Positions 27,181-41,339 of a stretch of 64,000 nucleotides of DNA are shown in pieces. The stretch is taken from contig OX104117.1 in the NCBI GenBank assembly GCA_944474755.1, positions 55,870,964 through 55,934,963 on the forward strand. The letters are read 5' to 3'. A model generated the notes under the pieces. That model was not told the DNA's origin, did no database searches, and worked only from the letters and a program-made list of their open reading frames with translations. A program made the translations under genes and the position numbers. Origin of the DNA: Limnoperna fortunei (lineage: Eukaryota > Mollusca > Bivalvia > Mytilida > Modiolidae). Each line of letters begins with the position of its first letter. Within the stretch, counting starts at the first letter, position 1.

Positions 27181-28200
27181 ATGAACAACTATGACGTTAC
27201 AATAAAAACAAAGTACCACCATATGATGACAAAGTACAATCACATAATGGGAAAGTACCAGCAGTGCAGCAGTCCAATTTTTAAATGTACAAGAAATTTA
27301 AGTCCGTCCTTCAATATCATAGATACAATTTCGGACACGATTAATACTTGCTATGTTTCCCTATTGTATCAGTCTTATTAATGATACTTTAACAGATATT
27401 AATGAATGAGTTCTGATATGAAGTAAAAAATCAATCAATCAACCAATCCATCAATTAAAAAGAAACATCATACAAAGAAAACGTATTATAACACAAAACA
27501 TGTAACAAAGTATCATCCAAATAAGAGGGCAATATCTCATTCAAATATGAAAAGCATCACCAATATCCAGTTATGTTAGAAAATAGATTACATGTAGTAT
27601 ACCAAAAATGTACAAATGCAATGTAATGGTAATTATTTACATGTTGTAGTTATTGTTTATAGTTGCCAACGACTATTTAGTATCAGTGTAAATTTGAAAG
27701 TATTTTTAATCAGGACAAAACTAAACACTTTATGTACATTTTTTTCAAAAGTTTTTCGTTCATATTTTCTTCAAAATAACATTTATCTGTACTATATTAG
27801 CTAAATTGTACTAAACTAATCTTTCAAAAATATAATTTTAATTAATGTATTAAAATCTGTTTGACATAGAGTGCCCCTGGTTCAACTACGTCTTATTTAG
27901 CAAACTAAAATAAGCGCAAACATGTCTGAAAATTCCAGTTTTATTTACATTGTATTTGGGCATTATGAACCGATGTTAAAACATGCGTAAGGTTTTAAAT
28001 TAAAATAAGTTACACATGTCTTCTTTTTTACATTACCTATATACAAGAAGGAAGTATAGTACATTTTAATGATAATAGTCTTGTTTGATATACACAAACC
28101 ATAGGTAAAAAAGGTAAAGTCCCAATCTTTGGAAAACTCCTATTCTAAAAATAGGTGCGGAAGTATTTCTTAACAAAACCCGTACTTACTGTAATATTTG
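27181..28200. other. Intergenic DNA, nothing recognised
   Basis: Apart from a weak TCAATCAA-type stretch near 27430 nothing was recognised. Confidence 0.45.
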
Positions 28201-28246
28201 TCATTTAATCACTGAGGATTGAACCTACATCTTCAGTCTATGAAAG
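28201..28246 (+). other. Possible 5' untranslated exon of the first adaptor gene
   Basis: The sequence ends tctatgaaag|gtaagt, a near-consensus donor with no open frame before it. The first coding exon at 30676 is preceded by a clear acceptor (catgtttttcag at 30653-30664), which implies a spliced 5' untranslated leader. Pairing this donor with that acceptor is an inference; the exon's start is unknown. Confidence 0.3.
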
Positions 28247-28810
28247 GTAAGTCTCTTGTTGAAGTTAAAAATGTGACATCAGTTTTCAAGTTAAAAACCA
28301 GTTAAATAATAAACATCACTATAAATTAATTTAAGCGTTAAAAATTATCATTAAAAAAAAAATAGATTTCTGTACAGTAGATGTGTAATACGTCTTGCAT
28401 AGTTATGTAAACACAACAAATAATAATGACCTGAACTAATTAGGTGAATTGTTTTAATTATGAACCTGAAAAAATAATTGTATTGGTTAAATACAAAAAC
28501 TATTTCTTTGCATTACCATACAGGAAGTATCGTTTTCTAATGGACCGTGTATCACAGAGCTTAACCTCGTCACTTTTGTCAATATAATTGAAGATAATAG
28601 AAGATAAATGACATTTTCGTGGTGTCTATAAGCGGAAGATTTTGTATTCGTTTAAATTTACCGTAGCTGAAGTTATGCAGAAATTTTTTCCTTTAATCCA
28701 AAACCTTGTTATCTTGTTTAAAAATAAGTAAATAAAAATATATAGCATATACTGAAATACAAAGCGACGTTCCTCTGAAATCTGATATTATTGTGATTTT
28801 ATAGATTAGT

Positions 28811-28972
28811 TTGCTTGTTTAGTGGGAGATTTTTCAGCTATATTTTTCAAATAAAACTGGCAATCTTTGTCAATACAGTTTGTGCACATCCTGCCTGAAT
28901 CCTGGCTAGATCAATGTAATCAATAGTAACTGACCTGCTACCCCGTCACCTAGACCCCAGGTTTCACAAACC
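28811..28972 (-). repeat. SINE family A, eroded copy
   Basis: The + strand shows gagatttttcagctatattt, aaaactggcaatctttgtca, cacatcctgcctg and caccta-gacccca in the order expected for a reversed family A SINE, with many substitutions. Confidence 0.55.
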
Positions 28973-30652
28973 TAATCTGCAAAATCGTATACTATCAACT
29001 CGAACCATGATTATTATCTGTGATCGGTTGAAAGCAAATAATTACAATTACAAAATGAAACATAGGTTTAGATTTTTTTTGCTTAATCTCTAGCAAAACA
29101 AAACAAGTAAACATACTATAAATCAATCAGTAAAATGCTTAGACCATTTGGCAGTAAATATTGTTTGCAACAGTAAAAATATACACAGTTCAGAAAGACG
29201 AAGATTTTCTAAAGCATGAAGTCATTACACTTATACGAGACTTGTGTGTTCATCGAGTCGAAAAATGGTTACATATCGTTACGAAAATATTGCCGTTTTA
29301 AGCCATCTAAGAAGTAAACCTTTACGTGTAAATTATAATATACTTATGACACCAAATTAGATCTTATTCATATATTACCTGACCTTTAAAAAAAAAGTAT
29401 TACGTTGCACCGCATAATGTACGAAGATATGAAATTGAATACTAATTTGTATTTCAGAAACATAATAGGTACAGTGTTTCATTTCTGTATCAAAATCTAG
29501 ACTTCTTTCTGAATTAAGAATATCTTGAAAGTTATCTGTGTTATAATTATTGCGAAGCTATCAATACTCGTTGTTCAAAAATTGTGAATTTATATTTAAG
29601 TAGTAATTCAATAGTGGAGGTGGGTCGAATATTTACTGATTTTACCATTTTGCCAAACCGCCCGGGGTAAAATGTGGGCATAAACGGCCAACCCATGGTA
29701 AATTCAGTATCAATTCGTGCCCCCAGTTGATGATTTCTTTTCAAATAGGACGATTATATACTGATTTCAAAACGGGTCAAATTGGTATATACCTATATAC
29801 GTTCATATAACAACAGTGGTGGACTCAAAGCGTTCTATTAGAATGTCGAAGATAATATTAGATTCCAGGAAAAGGGTTTAGCAGAACGAGAAGATTTATT
29901 TATATATTTAATTGTTTTTTTCGTGTATCATTTTGTGGTACACACGTATCAAGACTCAAAAGAATTAACACAAACGCAAGATCAGTGTGAACGAATTTTT
30001 GTTTGATATTAATTATTTGCACCAACCAAGTTCAAAATATTTTAATATTCACATCTGTTATTCTTTATGTATAATATAATGTAGGCAAACAAAAATACTA
30101 ATATCGCATTCAGTATACCACTTTCGGTATTTGCACAGACCGAAAGTCGATGGTCAAACCATGACAAAGTTAAAAAAACTAAGTAAGATATTAACATATT
30201 TTCGACTCCAAATTTTACAGCTGGTAAATTTCTTCAAGTTTGTTTTGGTTTTTTCTCAAATCACTGGACCTAATTGGATAATAATACGATAGGAAGGAAC
30301 AAGAATAGTAACTGAAAGCAGACATATTTGGGAGTTATTGTAAACAAAATCTGATAGGCTTAAGAAAAATAAGCACCTCAAACGCACATTTTCTTTTAAA
30401 TACTTTTTGTATTTAATATTTAAAAAGATTGCGAAATTTCAAGATATTGAGATCATATGTAAACTTACCTATATACCTATTTATAATACACAAAAGCTGT
30501 GAGAAAGAAATTTATCATCTATTGAAACTTATCAGAGCACTGGTGTTTTAAAAATATTGATTTACTTAACGTTTTATCACATATACAAGAACTTCCTGGT
30601 TCTGTTAGTAGGTTTCACGCTTTATATGGTCTTTCACGCTTTAAATCGTCCT
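28973..30652. other. Upstream region or 5' intron of the first adaptor gene
   Basis: No exon, repeat family or core promoter element could be identified with confidence. If the leader exon near 28246 is real, this is intronic. Confidence 0.4.
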
Positions 30653-30675
30653 CATGTTTTTCAGAGAAATATAGA

Positions 30676-33600
30676 ATGGCATCTGGTCGTAAAATAATAG
30701 GAATTCATTTCATTCCAACGGACGGTTACCATTGGGCAGAATTTTTGCAACAGAAGCTAAAAGAAGAAAACTACCAAATAGACAGCATGTTGTTAGATCT
30801 CTCTGCAGTAAACCATTCAATGTTTGACACTAACGTTATACTTGTCAGTCCAGATTTTCTCAAACTCCACAGCTTGGAATTTTTAAAACGATTTGATCCT
30901 CACGGAGCTTTGATGGTTCTTCTGGGAACGGAGACATTGGATATTAAAAATTTTCTACTGGCGCATAATTGCTCAGAAATCTTGACATCTATAACATTTT
31001 TTGAAACAGAGGCAACAGAGGTTTGTGTTCGTGAACTTTTAATTGGAATTATAAAACTATACGAACATGTCTGTGAGGGAAGCGACGATGATAATGACTA
31101 TGATACACTCCCTGCACCTAGGACGGTTTCCTCCTCACTTAACCTCATCTACCGAGTAGCTGTATGCGATAAGGAGGTAAACACCGTTTAAATTTTATGT
31201 AGAAAGTTTGAATGATAATTGTAAGAACAGATCGACGAAGCGGTATACATAAAATACTTAATAAGATTAACAATGCGAAACAATTTTAAATATTTGCACG
31301 AAAATTGCGTTATTTAATTTAAGCTTCACAATCTTTGTTTCGTTTTAACGTTTGTTTAGTTTTTAAACATACCGTAGATTTTTTCAGCATTATATGTTCT
31401 TGCATAAAAATTTATTATGCAGTTTTGGCTTTAAATTTCTTGACTCGAGATATTTACGTCGATAAAAGTATATACCACTAACATTGCACACTATTAATAA
31501 ACATACATAGTTTGACATTTAGAATTGGATTTTTGTTTTGACATATATAATCTTGTTACAGAAAAGGGAAGTTTTTATTCTTTGTGACAGAAAAGGCAAC
31601 GATGAAATACAAATAGAGTTTACAGGTGTCCATGGTCACATAAAAGCAATTCACGAAAATAAAGCCATTTATAAATTCACAATAGACAGTAAGTTTTTTA
31701 ACAAAACATTTGTATCAGTTGTTTATGCATTTACAAAAATAGCAATACTAACCTAATGAATAGTTAACTTAAAAAACAACCGGACTAGGGTTAAAAGGTC
31801 ATATAAAGAGCAATTCACTTCCTTATATGAAGTTCTTGCAGGTACCGTTTTCAGGTCTTACAGGTACCATTTTATCTGTTAATGTATTCTCAAGCTTAAC
31901 AAACGAAGATTTGAAATCATTACAACATTAATAAACATATGCAAGTAAAACTGCTACTACAGAGAAGATAAATACTTATTACACAAGTGCCCTGATTAAA
32001 ACAGTGGATATGTATTTTTTATCTTTATCTATAAGCTTTCAGATACATACCATAATTCAGATTGATAAATGAACGATATTCTTTACAAATCCTTTAGTTC
32101 AAAGATAAGGAAAAATTACAGTGTGTATAAAGCACACAGAGCACAGAGACACATTTTATCGAGAAGCGGTTTCGTTTTTGCGTTTATTAATTTCTTGAAA
32201 TAAATATTATTGCAACAGATGTTATAGGCACCATGAACGATTAGTATAGCACGTAAATATTTGACCTTATTTAACAGAAGCATTTTTTCTCAGAGGAAAC
32301 GACACAAGGGAATTTAGAGTTCACTGCAAAGGATGGCTCGGTAATAATGGGAACGGGCAACATTGTGTTACCTAACAGTGAAAAACAAAACATTGAGCTT
32401 AGGGACAAAGGTAAATCCAAATTGGACATTTTACAAAGTATTTTGGGAACCGAGGATGACCCCATCTGTCTCATGTGTAAAGCATTAAATCTGTCAGAAA
32501 ACAGTAGAGAAGCTTTAGACAAAAATTTAGCGAAGAAATGCCAAAGTTTAGAACCACTTCGAAGGAGTGAAGGAACTTTTTTTGAAGGCGACAAAACAAG
32601 CAAAGGTAAGTACCTTCTAAGTATAAGTACAATCAAAATTAAAAAAATTGTTTAAATTGTTTCCTTTTTATTAGGATTTCTTTTGGTTCAAATGAGGTTA
32701 AGAAAATCGGTAATAGATCTTATAACGCATTTCACATTTAGAAACAGAAGCTTATTAAGGTAATAATTTAAGTTATAAAAATACATTAATTTTAAATACT
32801 ATAAAATATGTTACTAACGTTATAAATATAAAAACATAATTTTTGTTTCAGGACATAGCAACGAATTATGGCCAACGTTACTCCATTTTGCTGCCGAATT
32901 TAATTTACTTAATTTTTGTGAAGAATTACTAAAATTACCATGCAGCATGGTCGATGTATTAAAACTTAACAAAGATAGTGAAACTCCTCTGGACATAGCA
33001 AATCGAAAGGAATACCTAGCGTTAGCAAAACGTATAGAACATTTTATGGACAGTGAAACAAGGAATGGTAAGACTTAAGTAAAATACTATATATCAGTGA
33101 GATGGTATCCATCTCTGTGGGACCAGGTGCAAATGGGTTGAGCTTAGAAAATTGTACCAGATGCTCGTACACATCATTAAAAAACAATAATGTAACCTTC
33201 AGGTCAAAGTTCAAGATCAAAGGTCACGAACATTGTACGCGACCTTGAAATGATCTTCCTACGTGTCATTGAAGACCAGACACATATTGTTACAGACGGA
33301 TAGACAGGCAGACTATAGGGCGTTATGTCCATTAGATACATTTACTCATAACAAAACACCTTTTAAGGAAATCGTTTTGGTCATTAACGCCTTACATGTA
33401 AATATGTTTGTGATATTTTGGCATAGTATACAACAGGTGTCTACAAATATATATTCGTGACTTGCTTGTTGTTAATTATTGCTTACTTTACTGCATGCCA
33501 TGTTTGATTTCAATCTTATCTTCAATTATACAAAGAACCTTTAATATTTAGTTAATACAACAAAAATCGTTATATACACCTTTAATTGTTGTTGAACCGA

Positions 33601-36600
33601 TTGACACAAAATCTAATTAAGATAAAAGCTACATGGCTTAAATATTTGTTACGTCACTCTGTCGTTATGTCAGCACTTTATGTGTATAATGAAGTAATGT
33701 TATGTGAAACAATTGATAGCATGTATCAACTCATTAAAATTGTCCAAAATCTTTGTAAACTGTCGCAAATTAAACGACTTAATCACAATGCATAAACAAG
33801 TTATAAAATAATACAATGTACGAATAAAATTATTCAATTGTTGATTATTGATATCTGCACTGAACAAGTGTTCAGGAGTAGGCAGTTGCTATCAACTTTA
33901 ATTAAATAGATAAGACAGCCACACGAATGGTTTGTGAGTAGATCTGGAAACATAATTATTAGCAATATTTTAAGTAAGATTTTAATCTCAAACTTAAATA
34001 TTTTAAGTAAGGTATTAATCATTTACTCGCATTATTTATATTTTTACGCCGTTTTTTTCTGCACTATCGTCTATTATTGACTGAACGTTTGTGTAACATT
34101 TGTTGTGAATTCGAAATATAGAATGGTTTTTAATTGCCTCCAGAAATATTTTCCTTAAAATGCACTCTTAAAACGCTTTGTTCACTGAATGAAGAGTTCA
34201 CCTGCTTTGTTAGCATGCATTCTCTAATTAAACTGGATAAACTTCAACAGGTAATGTTCCAGGTAACAAAGACAGTGGAGTAGTAGAGGATGATATTCAA
34301 CAGTCACCCCCAGTTCCTGGAATGACATCTGTCGCTACATATGCGGATATGTCCGCGATTAACCGAGGTAATTTTAATCAGCTATAATTTTGATTGATTT
34401 GTCTCAATCCAGGAGACTAGTATTTTTCTACGTGCGTTGAAAATTTTTTGATAACAAGTCATTAAATGATGAATTTATTGTTTTTATCTTAAACTCTCTT
34501 AATATTAGTATTGATATAACGCATACATATTTTTAATTATATTAGAGTTAAATAAAATATTGGTTGACACCAGGTTTTTAGCAAGGCTTAGCTATGTCAA
34601 AGTTACCAGAGAAGTCGGAGTACATATAAATAACCGACTATTAAAGGACATCCTATAACAGTGTCAAGCGCACCATTTGTAATTGGATTATTAAACTCAC
34701 AATAAATATATAAGTAAACTGACAATTAAAGGATACATGCTTGCATGTCTGTATTCCAAAAGTGGTAAAAATTACGATCTCTTAAACCAGTTCAACCCGG
34801 ACGCATGTTTTTTTGTGACTGATCCAAGCCATTATAATCCATCTTATTCTTTCTGTAATTTGTTTTTCACTGGGTGCTCTGCTCGGTTCATGATTATTTG
34901 TAGTTACTCTCCTCTAGAAGTGTATTCAATTGTATAACTTATTCTATGCAGTCTTTCGCCTGATAAATTTAGTGTTGGATTAATAAACGATTTTTTAAAT
35001 AACTTCTAGATTCGTCAATCAGTGTTGATGACTTACCTCCTCCGACACCTCACGACAAGGCACAATATGTGAATTTTAAGAACGATTTGCCACCAGACGT
35101 ACCCCCACCAGTCCCGCATGCAGTGTCTATTAAGAATATGAGTGGAGAATCGGATACTCCATGTTATATGGACATGACAGGACAGTCTCTTCCAAATTTA
35201 ACAGGTATTTCAAATGTGCACGTATAATATACCTAAGAATGACATAACAGTACATTCTCTTCCAAATAAAACATGTATGTTAAATTTGTACGTAAAGTAT
35301 ATTTAATAATGATAACCAAATGTAATGCTTTGAAATTATGTATTACTTAGAGAGAAAGGAAGACATTCTTGCGTAATTGTTTCCTGACAAACGTTAAATT
35401 TACCTTTGAAACTGTTTCCTAACTCCTGTTGTTAACAGACATATTCTAGTTTTATATGTATCTAAAAATAGTTCGTGGTAAAGCTGAAATAAGTTGTGTT
35501 AATTTTTCAATTTTTCAATTTAATTGTTTAATCAATCTAAACGATTTCACACTAATATTTATAGTGGGCCTCGGTGGCCGAGTGGTTAAAGTAGTTCGTC
35601 TACTATTGATCACGTGGTCTGTCAACACTGAGGTTGCGGGTTCAAGTCTCACTGTGGGCACTCGACTCCAATCTTAATTGACAAGGATTGCGAGTTTTCC
35701 TACCGAATGGTGGGAGTTTTCTACGGGTACTGGACGTCCTCTCCAAATACAAACTGGATGCCTTGACAATCTGCAAATTTAGTGAAAGTGGCGTTAAGCA
35801 TCCTTCAAACAAACAAACAAACACAACTGTTCTTTATAAAAGCATATTGACTTGCATTTAATCAGGTTAATGTTTTTATTTAGCCTTTCAACACAAAAAT
35901 AACCCTGAACCTCGTCGTTCACAATCCTTAAGTGCGTCCAGTGGAATGCCAGCGGACGACGATGATGATTATGGTACGTTCTATTTTATTTTGTTTGAAG
36001 CTAATGTTGATGGTAGGTAGAGGATTTCTGAAAGATAAATGTATGTGAAATACTTGAATAAACATTGGTTTGAGATTGTCCAAACATTCTCCAATAATAT
36101 GTTTAATTTAATATTTCTTCTAAATTATTGTAAGTAATTTTAGTGAGACTCAAATATGCCAGAAATTTGAACAGTACAATTAATTTGGTGTCATATTTTG
36201 ATAATTGCGTAACAATCAAAGAGTACTAGAAAAATGATTGTTGCATTAATTTTATACAGAGATACCAGAGACCCATTCAGACGAAGATGGTGTGGACTTT
36301 GATCTACATTCGTCAAGCTCAGCTTCATCGATTCAAAGCAGTGTTCAAACACATCCAATTGTTTTTCATGAAGTTACGGTAAATATTTTAAAGTTGAAGA
36401 GCATAAAGTGTTTAATAATAATTTTATACATGCATCAGAACAAGAATAATAAAGTTGCAACCTTTTCCAGCTTTTGTGTACATTCCAACGTAGCTTAAGG
36501 CAATTCAGTCTTTCTTTATTGTTTGAGTGACAATAATCTTTGTTTGTATAGTGTCCAAACTTTAAAAATACAAAATGTAATGTTTTCATAATATTTCAGC

Positions 36601-38774
36601 TGCCACAAAAAGCACATCATCATGAAAGACATAGTGGGTTCTTCAAAAAATTTAAATTTTTTGGAAAGCACAATAAAAAAGACAAGCATGAAAAAAAGAG
36701 AGATAGAAAGATGTCTCTGCCCGATGATGGAGACGTACGCAATTTTCAGAGAAATGTTGTACGTATTAGGCTTTTTGAATCATTTGACGCTTCATAGTAT
36801 CTGTGTAGTGGTTACAAAGGGGGTTATTTCTTGGTAGAACGGATTAAAAAGTGAATATTTTATATTTATTGTGAACAGATATTAACCTAAATAGTGGTTT
36901 GGTGTAATAACTCCTCTATTATCACTAAAAGCTTTAGAAGCCGCTATGATTATTGTTCAGTGGGCAGATTTATTCTTGATATTTGACAAAACCACTGAAA
37001 ACATTACTAAATATATAACAAATTGGGGGATATCTGTTGAAATGTCTCTTTTCACGAATTCAAGACCGGCAATTATAACTGTTCTAGATAGTTCTATTCA
37101 CTGCTTCTTTCAACCTTTCTTCCATTTATCTTTATTAGCTTGGGAGGAGAGGCAGTATCCCGACTGTGCAAACAGTATTGATAACGCCTAACAGAGACAG
37201 TAGTTCAAGTAATTATAGCTTTCTTCCTTTGTAATTTACTAAGATAATATTGTTACAATTTAAATTGTTTTCGGTTTAAATATCAAATATTCTGATTAAT
37301 TACGTAGATTTGATAGTAAATGTATTTTAACTGATTAATATATTCTGTATACTAACAATAGATAAATTAACTTTCAGAATAACAGATAAGACATTTCTTT
37401 TTATAAACGGGTATTGGTTTTTTGTATCTAATAGGTACATCAAGTGGTGAAATGACAATTCCAATACACAGTAAAGAAAAATCTAAAGTAAGCCTAGTTT
37501 GTGGACTAATTGATTGGAGTGTTTTTGTTTTTAACAAGAAGTACAAAATTATGAGGTTATTGCTGATAACGGCTATGCACTAGACAGGTTTGAATTCTGG
37601 ACCTCATGACCTCATTCATAATATAGAATTTACCCATTTCAGAAGTATTTATAGCATAGTTACTGAACATCTAGCGAGCAGTAGTTCAGCTATATGCGGG
37701 ACAAAACAAATTAACAAACTATAAATCAATGCAGGAAAAAAATTTTTGGTCCTTTAGTAGCGTCTACAATACCTCTACTCATTTTCAAAAACATTACAAC
37801 GTCCCATTATGGTGCAAGGAACCTGGGACTCTCCAAACACGTTACCCAATATGCACCTCGGTCAGACTTTTCGTATATTTACCTAATAACTTCCAATGAA
37901 GGGGCCTTCCATATCCGCACCTAGACACGGTCTGAGCAGCTGCAAGCCGAGCCCATAGTACCATCCCCAGTACTAAGCCTTTTAACCAAGACACATTATT
38001 TTGTACAGAATATTAATATATACAAATGGTTACTGCAAATAATTTCATTAATGAGATAATAAGTACGAAATGTATTTATTACATATATAACAAAATGAGA
38101 ATTATGTGAAGTGAATTACACTTATGTAACAACGAATTGTAAAAGGTTTTTGCTTTGTATTTCATATGTTAAAATGATAAGTACAAATTTTACATTTACG
38201 TTTGATACAGATTACTTTTATCCATCAAACGTACAAAATTACAATAGACGTTATTGGTTCGGAATCAATAAATTTATATTCATCTGATATTTTTTTTATT
38301 ATAGTCACTGGATCATTCGACTGACGATACACGCAGAAAAAAGAAACATTTTCTTCATACAGTATGTAAACAGTTTTTACGGGATAAACTTTCTTTCCAA
38401 CATTTGAAACAGATATGATTTAATCTGTCCTCTTAACTATGAAGATGGAATGATTGTGATATTGAACAAAATAGCTTTAACATTTTATTGAAATTTGTTG
38501 TTTTGGTTTATTGCCATGAAATAGAATCATGATACATTTTTAAAGGACAAAATATTTTATCCTTATATTTTTAAATATTTAAAAAAATATATAACTATTT
38601 TGAAGAGCTTGAAATGCATTTGATAGGTTTGCAGACCAAATGAGGAATAATTTCATTGTTTTTCAGGATGGTAGAAAATCAATGAGAATAACAAAGGCAA
38701 TGACCGACCAATCCATAAACATACTCCCACTTCCGGCAAGAAACAAGAAATCTGTATTACCCCCGGACATGTGA
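30676..38774 (+). CDS. PIK3AP1-like: BCAP/BANK/Dof-family PI3-kinase adaptor, copy 1
   Basis: Thirteen coding exons give 699 aa: 30676-31176, 31562-31688, 32294-32605, 32852-33067, 34251-34367, 35010-35204, 35884-35973, 36260-36378, 36600-36734, 37139-37208, 37435-37487, 38305-38361, 38667-38774. All junctions are GT-AG with matching phase. Domains seen: TIR-like fold about residues 6-137; DBB domain from about 168 to 310 with the family landmark DDPICLMCKALNL; ankyrin-like segment about 318-382 (LWPTLLHFAAEFNL; ETPLDIANRKEY); tyrosine/proline tail; a Lys-rich patch near 574-597. The family (human PIK3AP1 about 805 aa, BANK1 about 785 aa) is cytosolic and scaffolds tyrosine-kinase and Toll-type receptor signalling to PI3-kinase. 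Supporting sites are Y416ADM and Y477MDM (p85 SH2 docking), Y444VNF (GRB2 type), Y142DTLP, Y519EIP, and PPxPP-type SH3 ligands. The ATG is the first in frame after the acceptor at 30664. Exon 9 could instead end at 36758, adding 8 residues. Function in this animal is inferred. Confidence 0.88.
33100..33325. repeat. Interspersed repeat D, copy 2 (intron 4)
   Basis: Shares atccatctctgtggg, aaaggtca and the acagacggatagacaggcag/ctatagggc end with the copy at 23195-23345. It lies wholly within intron 4 of the first adaptor gene. Confidence 0.5.
35566..35824 (+). repeat. SINE family A, complete reference copy (intron 6)
   Basis: The tRNA-derived head has an A box (tggccgagtggttaaag) and a B box (gcgggttcaagtctc), closest in style to a type II (Leu/Ser-like) tRNA. 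Then come body (cgactccaatcttaattgac; tggacgtcct), the conserved end gtgaaagtggcgttaagcat, and a (CAAA)n tail. It sits in the sense direction within intron 6 of the first adaptor gene. The tRNA-like head lacks a proper acceptor stem, so it is not a tRNA gene. Confidence 0.9.
37785..37990 (-). repeat. SINE family C copy (intron 11)
   Basis: The reverse complement reads acgaaaagtctgaccgaggt, gtgtttggagagtcccaggt, ccttgcaccata, matching the family C series aagcctgactgcggacc, gtttgaagagtgccacg, cattgcacgata at 52865-52935. Confidence 0.6.
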
Positions 38775-39341
38775 TGATCAGTTTCGAGACCAGGGAATAA
38801 GGAATAATCCGAGACGATATGAAGAATGTTAACGCTAAAACTATTCATGAGCTTCATGTGCAATAGGTTACATTGTAGTAGCATTCTCCTTATAAAATCT
38901 AAATGTTTAACAAAGAAGAAACTTCGACAATTCCATAAGCTTTAAACAATCGTTTTGACATTTTAATATGCATTATTGTTTGAAGCGTGTTCGTAATGGC
39001 TTAAAACCAATGTTAGTTTGATTTGACTTTATTTGTATTATAACCGATATCACTGTTAATACTTGTAAAAGAGTTTCTTTTGTTTGTTATTTATAATGTC
39101 TCGATGGTATTTAATAATCATGTGCGTTACAACATGTTGTTGGTTTGAATGGTGTTTATCGACATATTTAACAAATGGTCACCTATTTAATGGCTTTCAT
39201 TGTTATTTGGGATGAAGAATGATTGCTGACCTTTCCAACAACAAAAAATGGAAACCTGTGTGAATGGAAGTAAAAGTCTAGCACACTTTGAGTTTATATA
39301 TTTAATTGTGTATTAAGATTTATTGCGTTTAACAAGTTCCT

Positions 39342-39347
39342 AATAAA
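39342..39347 (+). terminator. Candidate polyadenylation signal of the first adaptor gene
   Basis: The first canonical AATAAA that I see after the stop codon at 38774, giving a 3' untranslated region of about 590 bases. Confidence 0.45.
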
Positions 39348-39349
39348 GA

Positions 39350-41335
39350 ATTAAAACATTGTTTTCTTTAATTTCTTATACAATATAATCTACCAGTGAG
39401 TCACAAAATCACTTGAGTTTTCAAGAGACATGCCTTCATGTTCTTGTTGTCTCTGAGGTTTATCAAATGTTATCATTTTATGTCTACCTAACACAATATT
39501 GTTTTTATTTTGTAATGTTACAAATATTATTAAGAGATATATATTGTTCTGACTTTGTACTCATTCAAACTTTATCATAGTCCCATTGTTGTTCACTTAA
39601 AAAGTCAGGTTTATATTGATTAATAAATGGAGATAATAGCTGACATATTACCTGGACTAGACAACATCGTGGGTACTTTTCTACTGAATGTTCAAGTAAC
39701 AGACATTGACAGTAATGAAGTTTATAATAGTAAATTGACAAACGTTTTTTTTTTCTTATTTTCTTGATAAAAACACGACAAGAACATGTGAATGGTATCC
39801 TTGTACTGAAAGTCAAGCATTTTATTGACATATATAGTCTGAATTTCAATGACACATATTTGCAAAAAATTTTCGAGTAACAAGCAGTCAATGTACTAGT
39901 ATAATAAGCTCTTCATACTGAATACAGAAATAATTCTACAACACAATAATAATATTCGCCTGTTTATGGACTCTTGATATAGAGACGCATGCATGCAGCA
40001 ATGACTAAAATTTCCAATTATATACATACATACATGTGCCGTTTATAGTAAAGTCGTATTCAACAGGTGGTTTCATATTTTACCTGTATTATGTTCAAAA
40101 GAAGCTGTATTAGTTTACACTATCCTAGACCAAATAGCGCTTCCCTAGGATATAATACATGTCCAATTTAAACACCCATTTAATGACACTTATTTAACTG
40201 ATGTGTAAATATTAGTACCATTATGTTTTCGGCTTCCCTTGAACATAATACAGGTTCCACATACATCATGAAAATGATATTTTTTCCTTTAAAACTCAGC
40301 TTTAATCATACCTATATTCTGACCTTACAAATTTATATGAATCTTTCCTGACCTTTAAAGTGCATTAACTTTTGTCTTTATGTTAAAGCCATTAGGTAAA
40401 TTAAAATATTTTGTATCTTAAATTTTGCATTTGTTAAATTAAAAAAAAAATAACTGTATTGACCCTGTTTTTCTGTGTGCGCCCAGATTGTCCTGTATTG
40501 CCCTTGTTTGTCTGCATTTGATTGTTAAGTAGATCCATACTCATATTAAAGTTACAAATATTCTCAGTACTTATGCATACGGTAACTGCTGGTAACAAGG
40601 ACATATTTTATTTTTTAATTTTTATAAACAAAGGTGCATTAACCGGGATGTAAAGCAAGGAATTTTTTATTTATAAAGGTATTAGACGCTTAAGAATTGA
40701 ACAATTTTGAATAAACACAAATATTTTCTGCTCTATAGTAATGTACGATAAGTCAAGTGTTTCACTAGTTCCTAACGTTATCAATTGTAACGATGACATA
40801 TAAATATAGAAACGGTCATTTGTTATTATAATTCGCCCAAGTATTTTAGTTTTATATGCATTATCACAACTATTCTCTCCATGTGTAATCTGAACTTCAC
40901 ATTTTTTGTTTTGCAAATTTGTTATGGGCAGGTGGTTTAACTAAATCAAGTATTTATTTACGAAAATTTCCGCATGCTTTGTAAGACGAGTGGTAATGTC
41001 GCATTATATGATAGTTATGAAGATGAAAAAAAGTTATGTAGATTAAAAACCTATTTGAATTGTTATAAGAGGGGCGGTTCATTTCTTCAAACGAAATAAA
41101 AATGACGATTACTTTAATGTACATTTAAGCAACTGCTGACAATTACTTACATTACAAGAAAAACGAATTTCTAAACCTTTTACCAAAAAAAGGTTTCATA
41201 ACTTTACTGTTCGATGGACCTAGACTGATATAAATGTCATACAAGATGTAATAGTAATAAACTTGTTCTGAAGTGGACGTTATTTGTTTATGTGTTTGAA
41301 TGTTTGGAAACAGACAATGATTGTTCCCCTAACAC
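39350..41335. other. Intergenic DNA between the adaptor genes, nothing recognised
   Basis: An open frame of about 108 codons on the minus strand (39565-39891) lacks an ATG at its start and any domain. No repeat family was recognised. Confidence 0.5.
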
Positions 41336-41339
41336 CTTC

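Noticed and set aside
27870..27913. Possible third exon (K-C-P-W-F frame to a stop) for the orphan exon pair at 24-25.8 kb
   Set aside because: It is phase-compatible, but the acceptor is weak and the coding stretch too short to support.
32271..32636. Minus-strand open frame of 121 codons
   Set aside because: Antisense shadow of exon 3 of the first adaptor gene.
35566..35665. tRNA-Leu/Ser-like sequence
   Set aside because: Same reasoning: it is the head of SINE family A, present in many decayed copies.
36735..36834. Read-through of exon 9 of the first adaptor gene to a stop at 36799
   Set aside because: Downstream phase-compatible exons up to a shared type of C-terminal end at 38774 make splicing the better explanation; an alternative short isoform cannot be excluded.
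39565..39891. Minus-strand open frame of 108 codons rich in Cys and Tyr
   Set aside because: No ATG start, no splice context and no recognisable domain.
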